Source: Macrolepiota albuminosa (taxonomy: Eukaryota; Basidiomycota; Agaricomycetes; Agaricales; Agaricaceae). Taken from it: 64,000 nucleotides of DNA. A model generated the notes under the pieces. That model worked only from the letters and a program-made list of their open reading frames with translations, was not told the DNA's origin and did no database searches. Both the position numbers and the translations under genes were made by a program. The stretch lies in assembly GCA_027475525.1 (NCBI GenBank), contig JAMWFC010000100.1:1-64000 (forward strand). The letters are read 5' to 3'. Shown piece after piece: positions 45,620-54,528 of the stretch (positions are counted from its first letter, which is position 1; the number at the start of each line of letters is the position of its first letter).

Positions 45620-46204
45620 AATTGACCATGCAATTACAAATGCTCTAAGACCATACAGCTTTAGGATCAATGGAGAGCTCCATCATCTGACAGGTGCTTT
45701 GCTTCCAACTGAAGGTGATCATCCTGTGTATGCACAACTCTACTTCTACAATCACAATCAACAATTGGTGTTTCGTCAGAGAAGCAATTCTAGATTGGAT
45801 CCTCAGATAATGGCCTCTTTGCAGGATATGCTTCATAGAGTCAATCCCTTTATTGGCTTATACAAGCTTGCAAAGCAGATTATGACAGAAGTTCCTGAAG
45901 GCCAACCACAAAGGCTTTTTGTTCAACTTAGGGCTGACTTTGGAGACCATCGACGCTATAACAACCCTAATGAACAGAAAGGAGTTGCAGCAATTATACC
46001 AGGAGATGGTTCTGAAGAACGATCAGATCACCATGACATAGTCCTGCATTTGCATGGAGGTCAATTGAAGCAAATCAGCCATTTACACCCTTTTTATACT
46101 CCTCTGCACTACACGATCATATTTCCAACTGGAGAACATGGATTTCATTTAAACATTCCTTCTCAGCTGGGACCACGAGGGCAACGCAGAACACAAAATA
46201 TCAC

Positions 46205-46360
46205 TGAAACTGCTTACTATGCATACCGACTTCAGCAGAGATCTTTAGAAGCTAATGCCGCTTTGCTTTGGAGTGGTCAATTGAAACTGCTTACTATGCA
46301 TACCGACTTCAGCAGAGATCTTTAGAAGCTAATGCCGCTTTGCTTTGGAGTGGTCAATTG
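46205..46360. repeat. Exact 77-bp tandem duplication G
   Basis: Copies begin at 46,205 and 46,282 (TGAAACTGCTTAC), period 77, 79 matching bases. It shifts the frame of the Helitron protein. Confidence 0.97.
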
Positions 46361-47503
46361 TTTCAACAATATGTTGTCGATGCATGGGCTTCAATCGAAC
46401 AAACAAAACTTAATTAGGTTAGACACAATCAAAGAAAGATTAGGGCTGAAGTCTATCAAGGAGTAGTTGATGCGGCTATTGGAGATGAAGACTTACGCAG
46501 GCAAAGTCGACATGTGGTCCTCCTCTCTTCTCATGTTGGAAGTGAACAACACATGCAGCAACTATTCCAGGACTCTATGGCTATTTGCAGACATTTCCAT
46601 AAACCAGATCTCTTTATCACTATGACCGCCAATCCAAAGTGGCCAGAAATTGAAGAGGCTCTGTTGAAAGAACCTATGGTTAATGGAAAGAGGCAAACAG
46701 CTTCTGACCGTCCAGATATTGTTGCCAGAGTATTTGAACTCAAGAAGAATGCTCTTTTGAAGGACATAAAAGATGGTCTATTTGGAAAATGTGTGGCATC
46801 TGTCCATACCATTGAATTTCAAAAGAGGGGACTTCCACATATACATATCTTGATCTTTTTCCATCATCATGACAAGATCAAAGATGCAGCTCATGTGGAC
46901 ACTATTGTTTCTGCTCAAATTCCTGATCCAGTGACTCAGCCTCAATTGTATCAGGTATTGGCTTTGCTTGAATTATCAATGCAGTGACTGACCTTTGTTA
47001 TTAGGTTGTTACTACCAATATGGTTCATGGTCCATGTGGAGCAGATTTTCCCAATGCCAAGTGCATGGTAGATGGCAAATGTTCCAAGAGATATCCCAAG
47101 GAATTTCAAGAGGCTACACAGTATGGTGATGATGGCTATCCCCAATATGCCAGACCTAACAATGGCCGCTTTTTTGAAAAGCATGGTCGTTGTTATGACA
47201 ATCGTAATGTTGTCCCATACAATCCATATCTCTCAGCCAAATTCCAATGTCATATCAATGTGGAAGTCTGTGCTTCAGTAGATGCAATCAAATACATTCA
47301 CAAGTACATCTATAAGGGCCATGATAGGACAACTTTGGAGATTGCTAGGGAGGAGAGGGATGAAATCAAGGAACACTTGGATGCCAGATACATTTCTGCT
47401 CCTGAGGCTTGCTGGCACATCTTTGAATTCAACATGCATGCTGAATATCCTTCAGTGTACAGATTGCCTGTGCATTTGGAAAACCAGCATGAAGTCTATT
47501 TTT

Positions 47504-47657
47504 CAGATAATGAACCAATACAGGTGGTGGCTGCTAGACCTAATGCAGACAAGACTGCACTCACAGCTTGGTTTGAAGCCCAGATAATGAACCAATACAG
47601 GTGGTGGCTGCTAGACCTAATGCAGACAAGACTGCACTCACAGCTTGGTTTGAAGCC
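47504..47657. repeat. Exact 77-bp tandem duplication H
   Basis: Copies begin at 47,504 and 47,581 (CAGATAATGAACCAA). Exactly 77 bases match and the Helitron protein frame is shifted. Confidence 0.97.
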
Positions 47658-48253
47658 AATACCAGATTTCCCAATAATAACACCACTTATCAGAACTTTC
47701 CAACCAAGTTTGTTTATGAAGCATCTAAACGGAGTTGGAAGGAGAGGCAGAGAGGGACAGCAATTGGAAGGATGTATTTTGCTTCACCAAGACAGGGAGA
47801 AAGGTTCTATCTCAGGATGCTCTTGACTGTTGTAACCAATGCAACTTCATGGGCTGATCTCAGGACAGTCAATGGCCATATCTATCCCACTTATCAAGAA
47901 GCATGCAAGGCTCTAGGTCTTTTGGAGGATGATGCAGAATGGAGGCAGTGTCTCACTGAAGCTGCTCCAATCCAACTAGGATCAGCTCTCAGGCAGCTGT
48001 TTTGCACTATTCTATTCCACTGTGCTCCTGCCACTCCTGAGGCTCTATGGAACGAATTCAAACATTCTATCTGTGATGATCTTCGACACAGATTGGAACA
48101 TACTAGGCAATACAGGGACCGAGTCTTTACCAATGAGGATGTCTATGACTATGGCCTTTATCTCATCAATGACACTTTAATGAATTTTGGAATAACTCTG
48201 AAAGACTTTTCAACATGCCAGAGGCTCAACAGAATTGGAATATAGTTCCAGGT

Positions 48254-48469
48254 TCTTTGCCTTGGTTGTCGCTGAGTCCGTGTGTTTAAAATTTTGTTTA
48301 TACAATTTCTATCTAATACAATATTTGTACTTTGCGGACTGGTCTGAACTGGAGACTGTGTCCAATATGTTCTTGTGCTAAGAGTGTCGGGCGAAAACCT
48401 TCCCAATGGTTTCCGGCCTCTTTAACGCGAAGCCTGGAATAAATGGAAAAAACAGGTGGGTCAGCCGCG
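48254..48469 (-). repeat. Ngaro split direct repeat B2
   Basis: 216 bp starting TCTTTGCCTTGG on the plus strand. It is repeated at 48,930-49,145 (B1). It is the outer end of the element on the Helitron Rep side. Confidence 0.9.
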
Positions 48470-48776
48470 ATCGGGTAAGGGTGGGCGGGCGCCCGTCCAA
48501 GCTTTCTATCTCGGTGTCCCTAGCTCCGGCTGGATCTTCGCTAGTAAAGAGGCATCTATCGCGCACCATCTATCATGACTACTGCCCTATTTTGGATGTA
48601 TTATCACTTTTGCGAGGACGAGGCTAATTCTGGTGGTGGAGGGGCGGCGACGGCATTTATTAGGATCTTTGAGTCATTCTCTAGCTATCCTCTGGCCTGA
48701 ACAGATCTCTCTTGCCTAGCTGTTATCCGATTTTGTTTACCCTACCCTCTCTTGTACTCTGGGGTGGGTGGGTGGG

Positions 48777-48929
48777 GAAATTTGAGCAACTAAGGCCTCA
48801 GCGAGCTTTGCAGCGTGTGCGGTGGCGAGAGGGCTCTCGGAAGGAAAGGAATACCTCGTGACAACTGCCACCGCAGGCAAAGACTCCACCCTCGCCAAAT
48901 TCCGCTTCTCCATTTGGCCAGGCCACCAA
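48777..48929 (-). repeat. Ngaro split direct repeat A2
   Basis: 153 bp from GAAATTTGAGCAAC to GGCCACCAA, repeated at 54,327-54,479 (A1). It abuts B1, re-creating the junction of a circular intermediate. Confidence 0.9.
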
Positions 48930-49145
48930 TCTTTGCCTTGGTTGTCGCTGAGTCCGTGTGTTTAAAATTTTGTTTATACAATTTCTATCTAATACAATAT
49001 TTGTACTTTGCGGACTGGTCTGAACTGGAGACTGTGTCCAATATGTTCTTGTGCTAAGAGTGTCGGGCGAAAACCTTCCCAATGGTTTCCGGCCTCTTTA
49101 ACGCGAAGCCTGGAATAAATGGAAAAAACAGGTGGGTCAGCCGCG
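48930..49145 (-). repeat. Ngaro split direct repeat B1
   Basis: 216 bp copy of B2, directly joined to A2 at 48,929/48,930. Confidence 0.9.
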
Positions 49146-49260
49146 GTTCCCCTCAGGCTTTGTTAGGAGGCCACGACGCATCGCGGGTGTTTACTCTGGC
49201 CACGACCCCATTCTTTAGTCGTGACCTCCTATCCAGAATATTAGGTGCGAACTCCTTACC

Positions 49261-50562
49261 TCACTGTCTTCTCGCTGCTAATGTGAGTCTTATTACGGAC
49301 TCGTGTAATGAGGGCACTGCCTGCAGGAAGGGTGCGAGAATCTGCTCGTGCTTCGATAGGTAAGTGTAGAATGCATCGCTCGACCATCTCCCGATAGCTT
49401 TCATAGCTTCGAATGGAACACCTCGTAGTAGGTACTCCAACGTCGCTCCGATTCTTAGTCCATGCCCTTGCAGGGGCTCGAGACGAGCTGCTTTGGCGGC
49501 TTTCGACATTACTTCGAGAAATTTCTTTTTAGTGAGCGCAACGTGGTTTCCTTTTTTGTTCCTGTAAGCGAACAGTGGTCCATTGCTGGGCGGTTCATTT
49601 ATTTTTAGGTGCTTCTCCAGCGCATTCTTGGGATCTGAGGCGTCCTTTTGTTCGCTCCACGCTACCGTCTCACCGTGCAACGCAGTTTTGGTTCTCGGTA
49701 GAAAAAATGCTGTTGTCGGTCGTCCTGCTCTGTCTACTGATGAGGAGACATCAGATGGCTTTACGTGCGTGTCAGGGTTAAAGGCGTTTAGGGTTGGGAC
49801 TGTAAATTCTCCCAGTCGGGCTGCTGTGTAGAAGCATGTGGTTGCGCAGGCGAATACGGCGATGTTCAGTGAGTCATTGCTCTCTTCTCCTATCTTTAAC
49901 TGATCATGTATAGCTATCAAGAAAGCTGGCGTGCACGGGCTCCTTTTCTTTTTCTTAGATGTGGCTGGGACCAATCGTTCTGCGGCCTTGAGGAGTGTTT
50001 TCATTCGATCTCCGTCGACTCTCCAAGGTACTCCGTGTAGTATGTGCCATGCTCGCAACCCTGCTAAAAAATTTTCTATAGCAGACTTCGAGTACGCTCC
50101 GACAGCCGCAGCTACAAAAGCTTCAAGCACCTCGTAGGACACTGGCGCTCTGTCTGTCTCTGGTATCTTTCTCTGATCGCAGAACACGTGAAATAGTAGG
50201 AGTCCCGTGCCGTAAGATTCTTTTGTCGACTCTGCCCATGCTGCACTCATTACTTCGAACACCCTCTCCACATCCCCCTCTGTTAGCCCAGGCCTTCTTG
50301 GAGACGACTCTTCTTTCTTAAACGGGATCCACAGCCTTAACCGGTCTCGTGCAAAGACATGTGGGCGTAATGGTGACGTGGCAATTTCCAGCCCTGCTGG
50401 GTATGGCTTGGGACGCCTTCGGTGCGTTCTCTTGTCATCTTCTGCATCGTCACGCGGTCTCTTAAGGGTTTCTCCAGAACTCTTCAAGGTCCATCCATTC
50501 TTGGGTTTGTTGACATCTGACTGCCTCCCGCGTTCCTCTGATTTGAGCACCAGATCTCTCAT
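49261..50562 (-). CDS. Ngaro tyrosine recombinase
   Basis: Integrates the element through a circular DNA intermediate. From the Met at 50,562 (MRDLVLKSEE) the frame gives 433 residues to the stop at 49,261, overlapping the RT frame end by about 100 bases. The N-terminal helical domain starts near VERVFEVMSAAWAESTKESY. Catalytic residues are visible: Arg in YTAARLGEF, His and Arg in GHGLRIGATLEYLLRG, Trp in GRWSSDAF and the nucleophile Tyr in FYTYLSKHEQ, giving R..HxxR..W..Y. The same frame stays open upstream to 52,524, overlapping RT, but the recombinase homology does not extend there, so I placed the start at the nearest Met. Confidence 0.85.
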   Translation of the reverse strand: MRDLVLKSEERGRQSDVNKPKNGWTLKSSGETLKRPRDDAEDDKRTHRRRPKPYPAGLEIATSPLRPHVFARDRLRLWIPFKKEESSPRRPGLTEGDVERVFEVMSAAWAESTKESYGTGLLLFHVFCDQRKIPETDRAPVSYEVLEAFVAAAVGAYSKSAIENFLAGLRAWHILHGVPWRVDGDRMKTLLKAAERLVPATSKKKKRSPCTPAFLIAIHDQLKIGEESNDSLNIAVFACATTCFYTAARLGEFTVPTLNAFNPDTHVKPSDVSSSVDRAGRPTTAFFLPRTKTALHGETVAWSEQKDASDPKNALEKHLKINEPPSNGPLFAYRNKKGNHVALTKKKFLEVMSKAAKAARLEPLQGHGLRIGATLEYLLRGVPFEAMKAIGRWSSDAFYTYLSKHEQILAPFLQAVPSLHESVIRLTLAARRQ

Positions 50563-52840
50563 TCTCGTAATCAGATATTCTTTGTCCTGTCGGTCTCTGA
50601 GAGCTTGACGGGGTGCAGGGCTCATCAAAGTCCGTGATGAGGCCTCTGAGGTCTTCTGGGATTGACGTGGGAGGGAGCAGAAGCTTTCTTTGGGGGTAGA
50701 TACCTCGCGAAGGCCCGTCTGCGGGGTTAAACTCGCTCGGTACATACCTAGTGTGTATTGTGACTTTTCTGTATTCGCATTCTTCGTGTATTTTCCTGAA
50801 GATGTCGTTGATCTTTTGATTCCTGCTCCTCCCGGCCCACCATCCTTCGACCACTCCTTTATTGTCTCCATAGACCCTGATGTGTCTCTCCCCGTTCCCT
50901 GTGATGCAGATATATGAGACCAGGAGGGCAAATCCCACCGCTTCTGCCCAACCAATGTCACGTCCGTTTTCTCTCCATCCCGGGACCAGCCTCCACGCTC
51001 TCCATTTTTCACCAATGGTGATGCCGATTCCGGTGCCGGTGCTTGCATCGGAGTATGCTTGAATGTCGAGGACTGGTTGTGCTTCTGATATCTGTCTCTC
51101 CATTGGTTGAGATAGTATTCGGCTCCACCATTGTAAATCTTCGGGGGTTCTTTTGGGAGGGTGACGCGGCTTGAAAGGATTGTCGTGGAAAATCCCCATG
51201 AAGGCCTCGAGATTGGTAAGAAAAGCTCTTCCCCTGGGTACCACGAGGCAAGCATGCAATAACTTTCCATATAGCCTTTGCGTTTCCTCCAGGGTGTGCG
51301 ACCCCTTCTTCTCCCATTCCGCAATGGCCTGCAGGTACTTTTCTCTCTTTGAGGTTGGTATCCTGACTTTTCGCTCTTGCAGGTCCCAGGTAAAGCCGAT
51401 GTACGTGACTTCTCTGCTGAAAGGTACGTCTTTCTCCCTCTCCCATGGTATTCCAAGCTTTTCTGAGATGTCATCGATATCCTGCATCGCATAGGTAAAC
51501 TGGGCATCGATATCGGATCGTTCGGAGTCGAGTGACAGGTCTTTGATTCTGGCTGACATGTCTTCGTCATATTCGTCGATTTTGTCTTCCGAGTTCTGTG
51601 CACCTTGGTACCAAATCCTACCGCCCAAGTGCTTCTTCCCCCCTTCTTTTCGAATCTCCTCTTCCCAATTCTGTCTAGCAGTGTTGTAGCTTTCGATGTA
51701 CTCTTTTCTAATCCTGAAAAATATGTGATCATCCACCCACTTGGAAAGAGGCCCCATTCCGCTAGCTCTAATGATCTGAGCGCCCGCATCTCCCACTTTG
51801 CCATAGACACCACAGCCCGATGCCAGACCAAAGCAATCCATTGTGTCCAGTGCGAATAAGTCTTTGCCTGATAATTTGACGACCATTCCTGGCCATTGTG
51901 AGGGTTTGATAGGAACTGATCTGTAGGCTTCTTTGACATCGCGGATCGCTGCTTGTGATCCTGGAGGGAGTCTCGATATGAGCAAATATACTGCATTAAA
52001 GGTTCCCCATGTGCAAGGGAACTGCGTTGCATCAATTGCGCAGTTGATCGAGGTGTTGTCAGATCCGCTCTGTTTGTTGTGTGGGAATGACAGATTCTGT
52101 ATGAGCCTATATTTTCCGGGCTTGTTGGATTTTGGGATAATGTGGATTGGTGATGATTGGAACGGCCCCACGATCTTTTCCACTTGCTCACGAGAATAAG
52201 GACCAATGTAACGTCCCTTAGCAAGTTCTGACTCGACAACCCTCTGGAATTCCTCCCTAAGAGACTCGACTGACTTATTGTTGTCTGGGGTAAAGGTTCT
52301 TGATATGGTTGGTATGCCTGCGTCGAATCCCTTTCGGAGATTTTCTGCCAGATCTGGGAATTGATCTTGGATACCAGCTCGAGAGATGAAGCTCTGCCAC
52401 ACGTCAGCGTTGTATGGAGTGGCAAACCTAAACCCGCTGTGCCAAATGGCATTTTTGAGCACCATGATCTCTCTTGCCACATCCCGAGCATTCGTGCTTG
52501 TGGTCGTGGGATAAGACTCGACACCCTCTGGGCTTCTGCCAGTCCGTGCAGATCTCCTTCCCCTCTGGGTTGACGAGTCTGTTGTTTCTGTTCCGTCGAA
52601 CATGGGCTCTCTGCCCATTCCAGAGCTCGTGGGCTGAACAGCTCCAGATATCGTGGGTGTGGCGACCGAGGCAGACCGCGCAGGCTGCGTTGTTCGAGGT
52701 TCTCGATTCGGTCGATGAGCCTGCGCGGGACTGAAAAAACCCTTCATCTCTCCGATCTCTCGTTCTTTTCTTTTCAGAGGATCGGTTATGCCTGTCCCTT
52801 TCAGATGAGACGGATCTGGCTCTTTTCCCTTTGTTTCCAC
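50462..52840 (-). CDS. Ngaro reverse transcriptase and RNase H
   Basis: Copies the element RNA. The first Met in frame is at 52,840, but translation may reach this frame by frameshift or splicing from the zinc-finger frame, since the two overlap (52,428-52,840). Order: a variable N-terminus; YIGPYSREQVEKIVGPF; PIHIIPKSNKPGKYRLIQNL (RT fingers); RDVKEAYRSVPI; DCFGLASGCGVYGKV; and KWVDDHIFF, the catalytic VDD of the palm (a V-for-Y/F variant frequent in DIRS-order elements). RNase H follows with AYSDASTGTGIGI, WAEAVGFALL, VYGDNKGVVEGW and PSEFNPADGPSRG (the conserved D, E, D, D). It ends at 50,462 with DLEEFWRNP. Confidence 0.88.
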   Translation of the reverse strand: METKGKEPDPSHLKGTGITDPLKRKEREIGEMKGFFSPAQAHRPNREPRTTQPARSASVATPTISGAVQPTSSGMGREPMFDGTETTDSSTQRGRRSARTGRSPEGVESYPTTTSTNARDVAREIMVLKNAIWHSGFRFATPYNADVWQSFISRAGIQDQFPDLAENLRKGFDAGIPTISRTFTPDNNKSVESLREEFQRVVESELAKGRYIGPYSREQVEKIVGPFQSSPIHIIPKSNKPGKYRLIQNLSFPHNKQSGSDNTSINCAIDATQFPCTWGTFNAVYLLISRLPPGSQAAIRDVKEAYRSVPIKPSQWPGMVVKLSGKDLFALDTMDCFGLASGCGVYGKVGDAGAQIIRASGMGPLSKWVDDHIFFRIRKEYIESYNTARQNWEEEIRKEGGKKHLGGRIWYQGAQNSEDKIDEYDEDMSARIKDLSLDSERSDIDAQFTYAMQDIDDISEKLGIPWEREKDVPFSREVTYIGFTWDLQERKVRIPTSKREKYLQAIAEWEKKGSHTLEETQRLYGKLLHACLVVPRGRAFLTNLEAFMGIFHDNPFKPRHPPKRTPEDLQWWSRILSQPMERQISEAQPVLDIQAYSDASTGTGIGITIGEKWRAWRLVPGWRENGRDIGWAEAVGFALLVSYICITGNGERHIRVYGDNKGVVEGWWAGRSRNQKINDIFRKIHEECEYRKVTIHTRYVPSEFNPADGPSRGIYPQRKLLLPPTSIPEDLRGLITDFDEPCTPSSSQRPTGQRISDYENERSGAQIRGTREAVRCQQTQEWMDLEEFWRNP

Positions 52841-52901
52841 TGTTGACTAGGGCCGAAGTTTCATTTTTTAGAGATGTCAATTCTGGATTGGGTTGTATCA
52901 C
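52428..52901 (-). CDS. Ngaro zinc-finger (Gag C-terminal-like) frame
   Basis: A 157-residue frame from Met at 52,901. A basic region (KRARSVSSERDRHNRS) is followed by CAVCLGRHTHDIWSC and ICTDWQKPRGCRVL, then HKHECSGCGKRDHGAQKC. The cysteine/histidine clusters are typical of the RNA-binding end of Gag in basidiomycete DIRS-order elements. It overlaps the RT frame in a different register for about 410 bases. Confidence 0.75.
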   Translation of the reverse strand: MIQPNPELTSLKNETSALVNSGNKGKRARSVSSERDRHNRSSEKKRTRDRRDEGFFQSRAGSSTESRTSNNAACAVCLGRHTHDIWSCSAHELWNGQRAHVRRNRNNRLVNPEGKEICTDWQKPRGCRVLSHDHKHECSGCGKRDHGAQKCHLAQRV

Positions 52902-52959
52902 GTTGTTATAATTTATTATGCGCCAGGTGATAATGTGAGTGCATTATTGCGTAATTCGC

Positions 52960-53075
52960 AAGCGAGAGTGTCGCATTCAGCACGCGAGAATGTCGCATTT
53001 AGCGTGCGAGAATGTCGCATTTAGCGTGCGAGAGTGTCGCATTTTGCATGCGAGAGTGTCGCATTTCGCATGGAT
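52960..53075. repeat. 22-bp tandem repeat inside the Ngaro element
   Basis: About five copies of GCGAGARTGTCGCATTYRGC with small changes, lying between the Gag frame (ending 53,275) and the zinc-finger frame (starting 52,901). Confidence 0.9.
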
Positions 53076-53274
53076 TGGTTTTACAGCAGGCGAGAATTTC
53101 GCAATTGCGCAGGTGAGGGTGTCACCATGAAAAGCACCAGAGTGACGCCATGTGCAGGTATGAAAGCGATGAGGATTTGTTCAGAGAGATCCGATACGAT
53201 AATGTTCCGTGAAAATGTGTAGGTTCAAACATAATTGTTGGAGTTGAGTTAATCAGTGGATGGAGGTGAGAGGG

Positions 53275-54273
53275 TTAGTGCTTGTCCTTTTGATATGTGA
53301 GGCACTGACCTGCCAAGATCGCAGCGCGTTTTTGATCATATAACCTATCCTTTATACCTCTGAGAAGGCGCTCATCAATGATCCCTATATCGAATATCCC
53401 ATCTCTAGGCGGATTTTTTATTTGGCGATGCCATTCCCTCCTAACTCTGGCTTGGTAATTGATCAGGACTTTAATGCCGTCCCCGCCTTCGTTCCTCAGC
53501 TTGTGGTTGGTTATCCTAAAGAAGAACGTGTGCATGGCGTCCACCATGTTATTCGGCCATTTTTCGGTAATGATTTGCTCCAGGAAGTTCGTAGACGCGA
53601 TGCAGAGTTGATCCCAAGATAAGTCTTCATCCTGTAACACTTTTGCTTTTGATCTGAAATTCTCCGCCGGTTTGAGCGCTAAGATATTGTCGTCATTCGT
53701 TAGGGAGTACACTTCGTTCGAGGACACCGTCTCGCTCTTAGCTGCTTCCTGCCTTGCTTCCGGCGTGAAGTACCCAAGCTCGATATACTCTCGTTCCCCC
53801 AGTTTCTTCATAGCGAAGCGCGCGGGAGGATATTCGATTGACTCGGGTACAGCCTTGCCTGGGATTAAATTGGGACCATCTTCTCTAACATCTGGGGAGG
53901 ACCTCCTAGAGTGTCTCGTCTCCAGTGTCACGTCATCAACATCATTGCCACCCCTTCCTCTTCCTTCTCTCCCTCTCTGTTCTCTTTGATCGATTTCTCT
54001 TAAATCACCTTCGTTTTGCTCTCTCCTTACTGCCGCCCCGGCTTCCCTTTCTTCTCTTTCTGCTTCCCACGTTACTCTCCTTCTTTCAACTCCCCGATTC
54101 CATTCGTTCGATAGGATCTCCGCGGCACGCTCGTCTGTCATGTCGTCTCTACCGTGTTTTACCGCTTCTCTCAAGTCTCGAAACTGCTCTAGCATGTAAT
54201 CGGGGCGAATCTCGTTGTTAGGGTCTACTAGAATAGTTAACATGTCTGAGTTACTCTGCGAGAGACCTTTCAA
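53275..54273 (-). CDS. Ngaro Gag-like protein
   Basis: A 332-residue hydrophilic frame, first gene of the element. MKGLSQSNSDMLTILVD is followed by a charged helical region (RRVTWEAEREEREAG). The acidic-basic stretch REQRGREGRGRGGNDVDD is low in complexity. A more globular C-terminal part follows (DLSWDQLCIASTNFLEQI, WPNNMVDAMHTFFFRITNH), and the frame ends QCLTYQKDKH at 53,275. Its position just inside repeat A1 and the capsid-like C-terminal half support a Gag role. It has no catalytic motif. Confidence 0.75.
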   Translation of the reverse strand: MKGLSQSNSDMLTILVDPNNEIRPDYMLEQFRDLREAVKHGRDDMTDERAAEILSNEWNRGVERRRVTWEAEREEREAGAAVRREQNEGDLREIDQREQRGREGRGRGGNDVDDVTLETRHSRRSSPDVREDGPNLIPGKAVPESIEYPPARFAMKKLGEREYIELGYFTPEARQEAAKSETVSSNEVYSLTNDDNILALKPAENFRSKAKVLQDEDLSWDQLCIASTNFLEQIITEKWPNNMVDAMHTFFFRITNHKLRNEGGDGIKVLINYQARVRREWHRQIKNPPRDGIFDIGIIDERLLRGIKDRLYDQKRAAILAGQCLTYQKDKH

Positions 54274-54326
54274 AAGCTTTTTTTTTTTTTTGGAAATAAG
54301 AATTGTATCACGGTAGGTTTAACTGA

Positions 54327-54479
54327 GAAATTTGAGCAACTAAGGCCTCAGCGAGCTTTGCAGCGTGTGCGGTGGCGAGAGGGCTCTCGGAAGGAAAGGA
54401 ATACCTCGTGACAACTGCCACCGCAGGCAAAGACTCCACCCTCGCCAAATTCCGCTTCTCCATTTGGCCAGGCCACCAA
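54327..54479 (-). repeat. Ngaro split direct repeat A1
   Basis: 153 bp copy of A2; its GGCCACCAA end at 54,479 is the element boundary on the helicase side. Confidence 0.9.
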
Positions 54480-54528
54480 AATTGGCATTTGCATAAGAGA
54501 TTGACTTGAATACTGATCAATCTTCTAG

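Larger units (their letters stand above)
43797..48251 (+). pseudogene. Helitron Rep/N-terminal region, decayed
   Basis: Replication initiator part of a Helitron transposase. After a TTTCAG acceptor near 43,797 the frame gives a long disordered leader with a TGDM minisatellite (about 44,035-44,145), twin IPETHLPEGW segments and Gln-rich helices (QQRLRHIA). The Helitron zinc finger region follows (CPHCQALHWDAEKL, FGMCCLQGQI). The Rep domain has LPHIHILIFF, the HUH metal-binding motif, and YIHKYIYKGHDR with the paired Tyr. An intron of about 50 bp (46,953-47,003) separates two parts. Defects: the 77-bp duplications at 43,899, 45,466, 46,205 and 47,504; an in-frame TAG at 46,415; and a single-base frame change near 48,205, just before MPEAQQNW. 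Codons up to VPG end at 48,251. The duplications are probably artefacts; the stop and frame change look real. Confidence 0.85.
48254..54479 (-). mobile_element. Ngaro-type tyrosine-recombinase retrotransposon
   Basis: Read on the minus strand the element has split direct repeats in the order A1 - genes - B1A2 - B2. A1 is 54,327-54,479, B1 is 48,930-49,145, A2 is 48,777-48,929 (directly abutting B1) and B2 is 48,254-48,469. A copies are 153 bp and B copies 216 bp, matching wherever I compared. Such split repeats without a target duplication mark Ngaro-like elements within the DIRS order. Genes are a gag, a zinc-finger frame, RT/RNase H and a tyrosine recombinase; I see no methyltransferase, which argues for Ngaro rather than DIRS proper. 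CpG is plentiful and frames are open, so it is young. Confidence 0.9.

Noticed and set aside
46531..47184. Minus-strand frames inside the Helitron
   Set aside because: They are antisense to the Rep region, which shows the conserved HUH and Tyr motifs on the plus strand.
52960..53075. Short regular repeats considered as a CRISPR array
   Set aside because: The copies abut each other without unique spacers and lie inside a eukaryotic retrotransposon.
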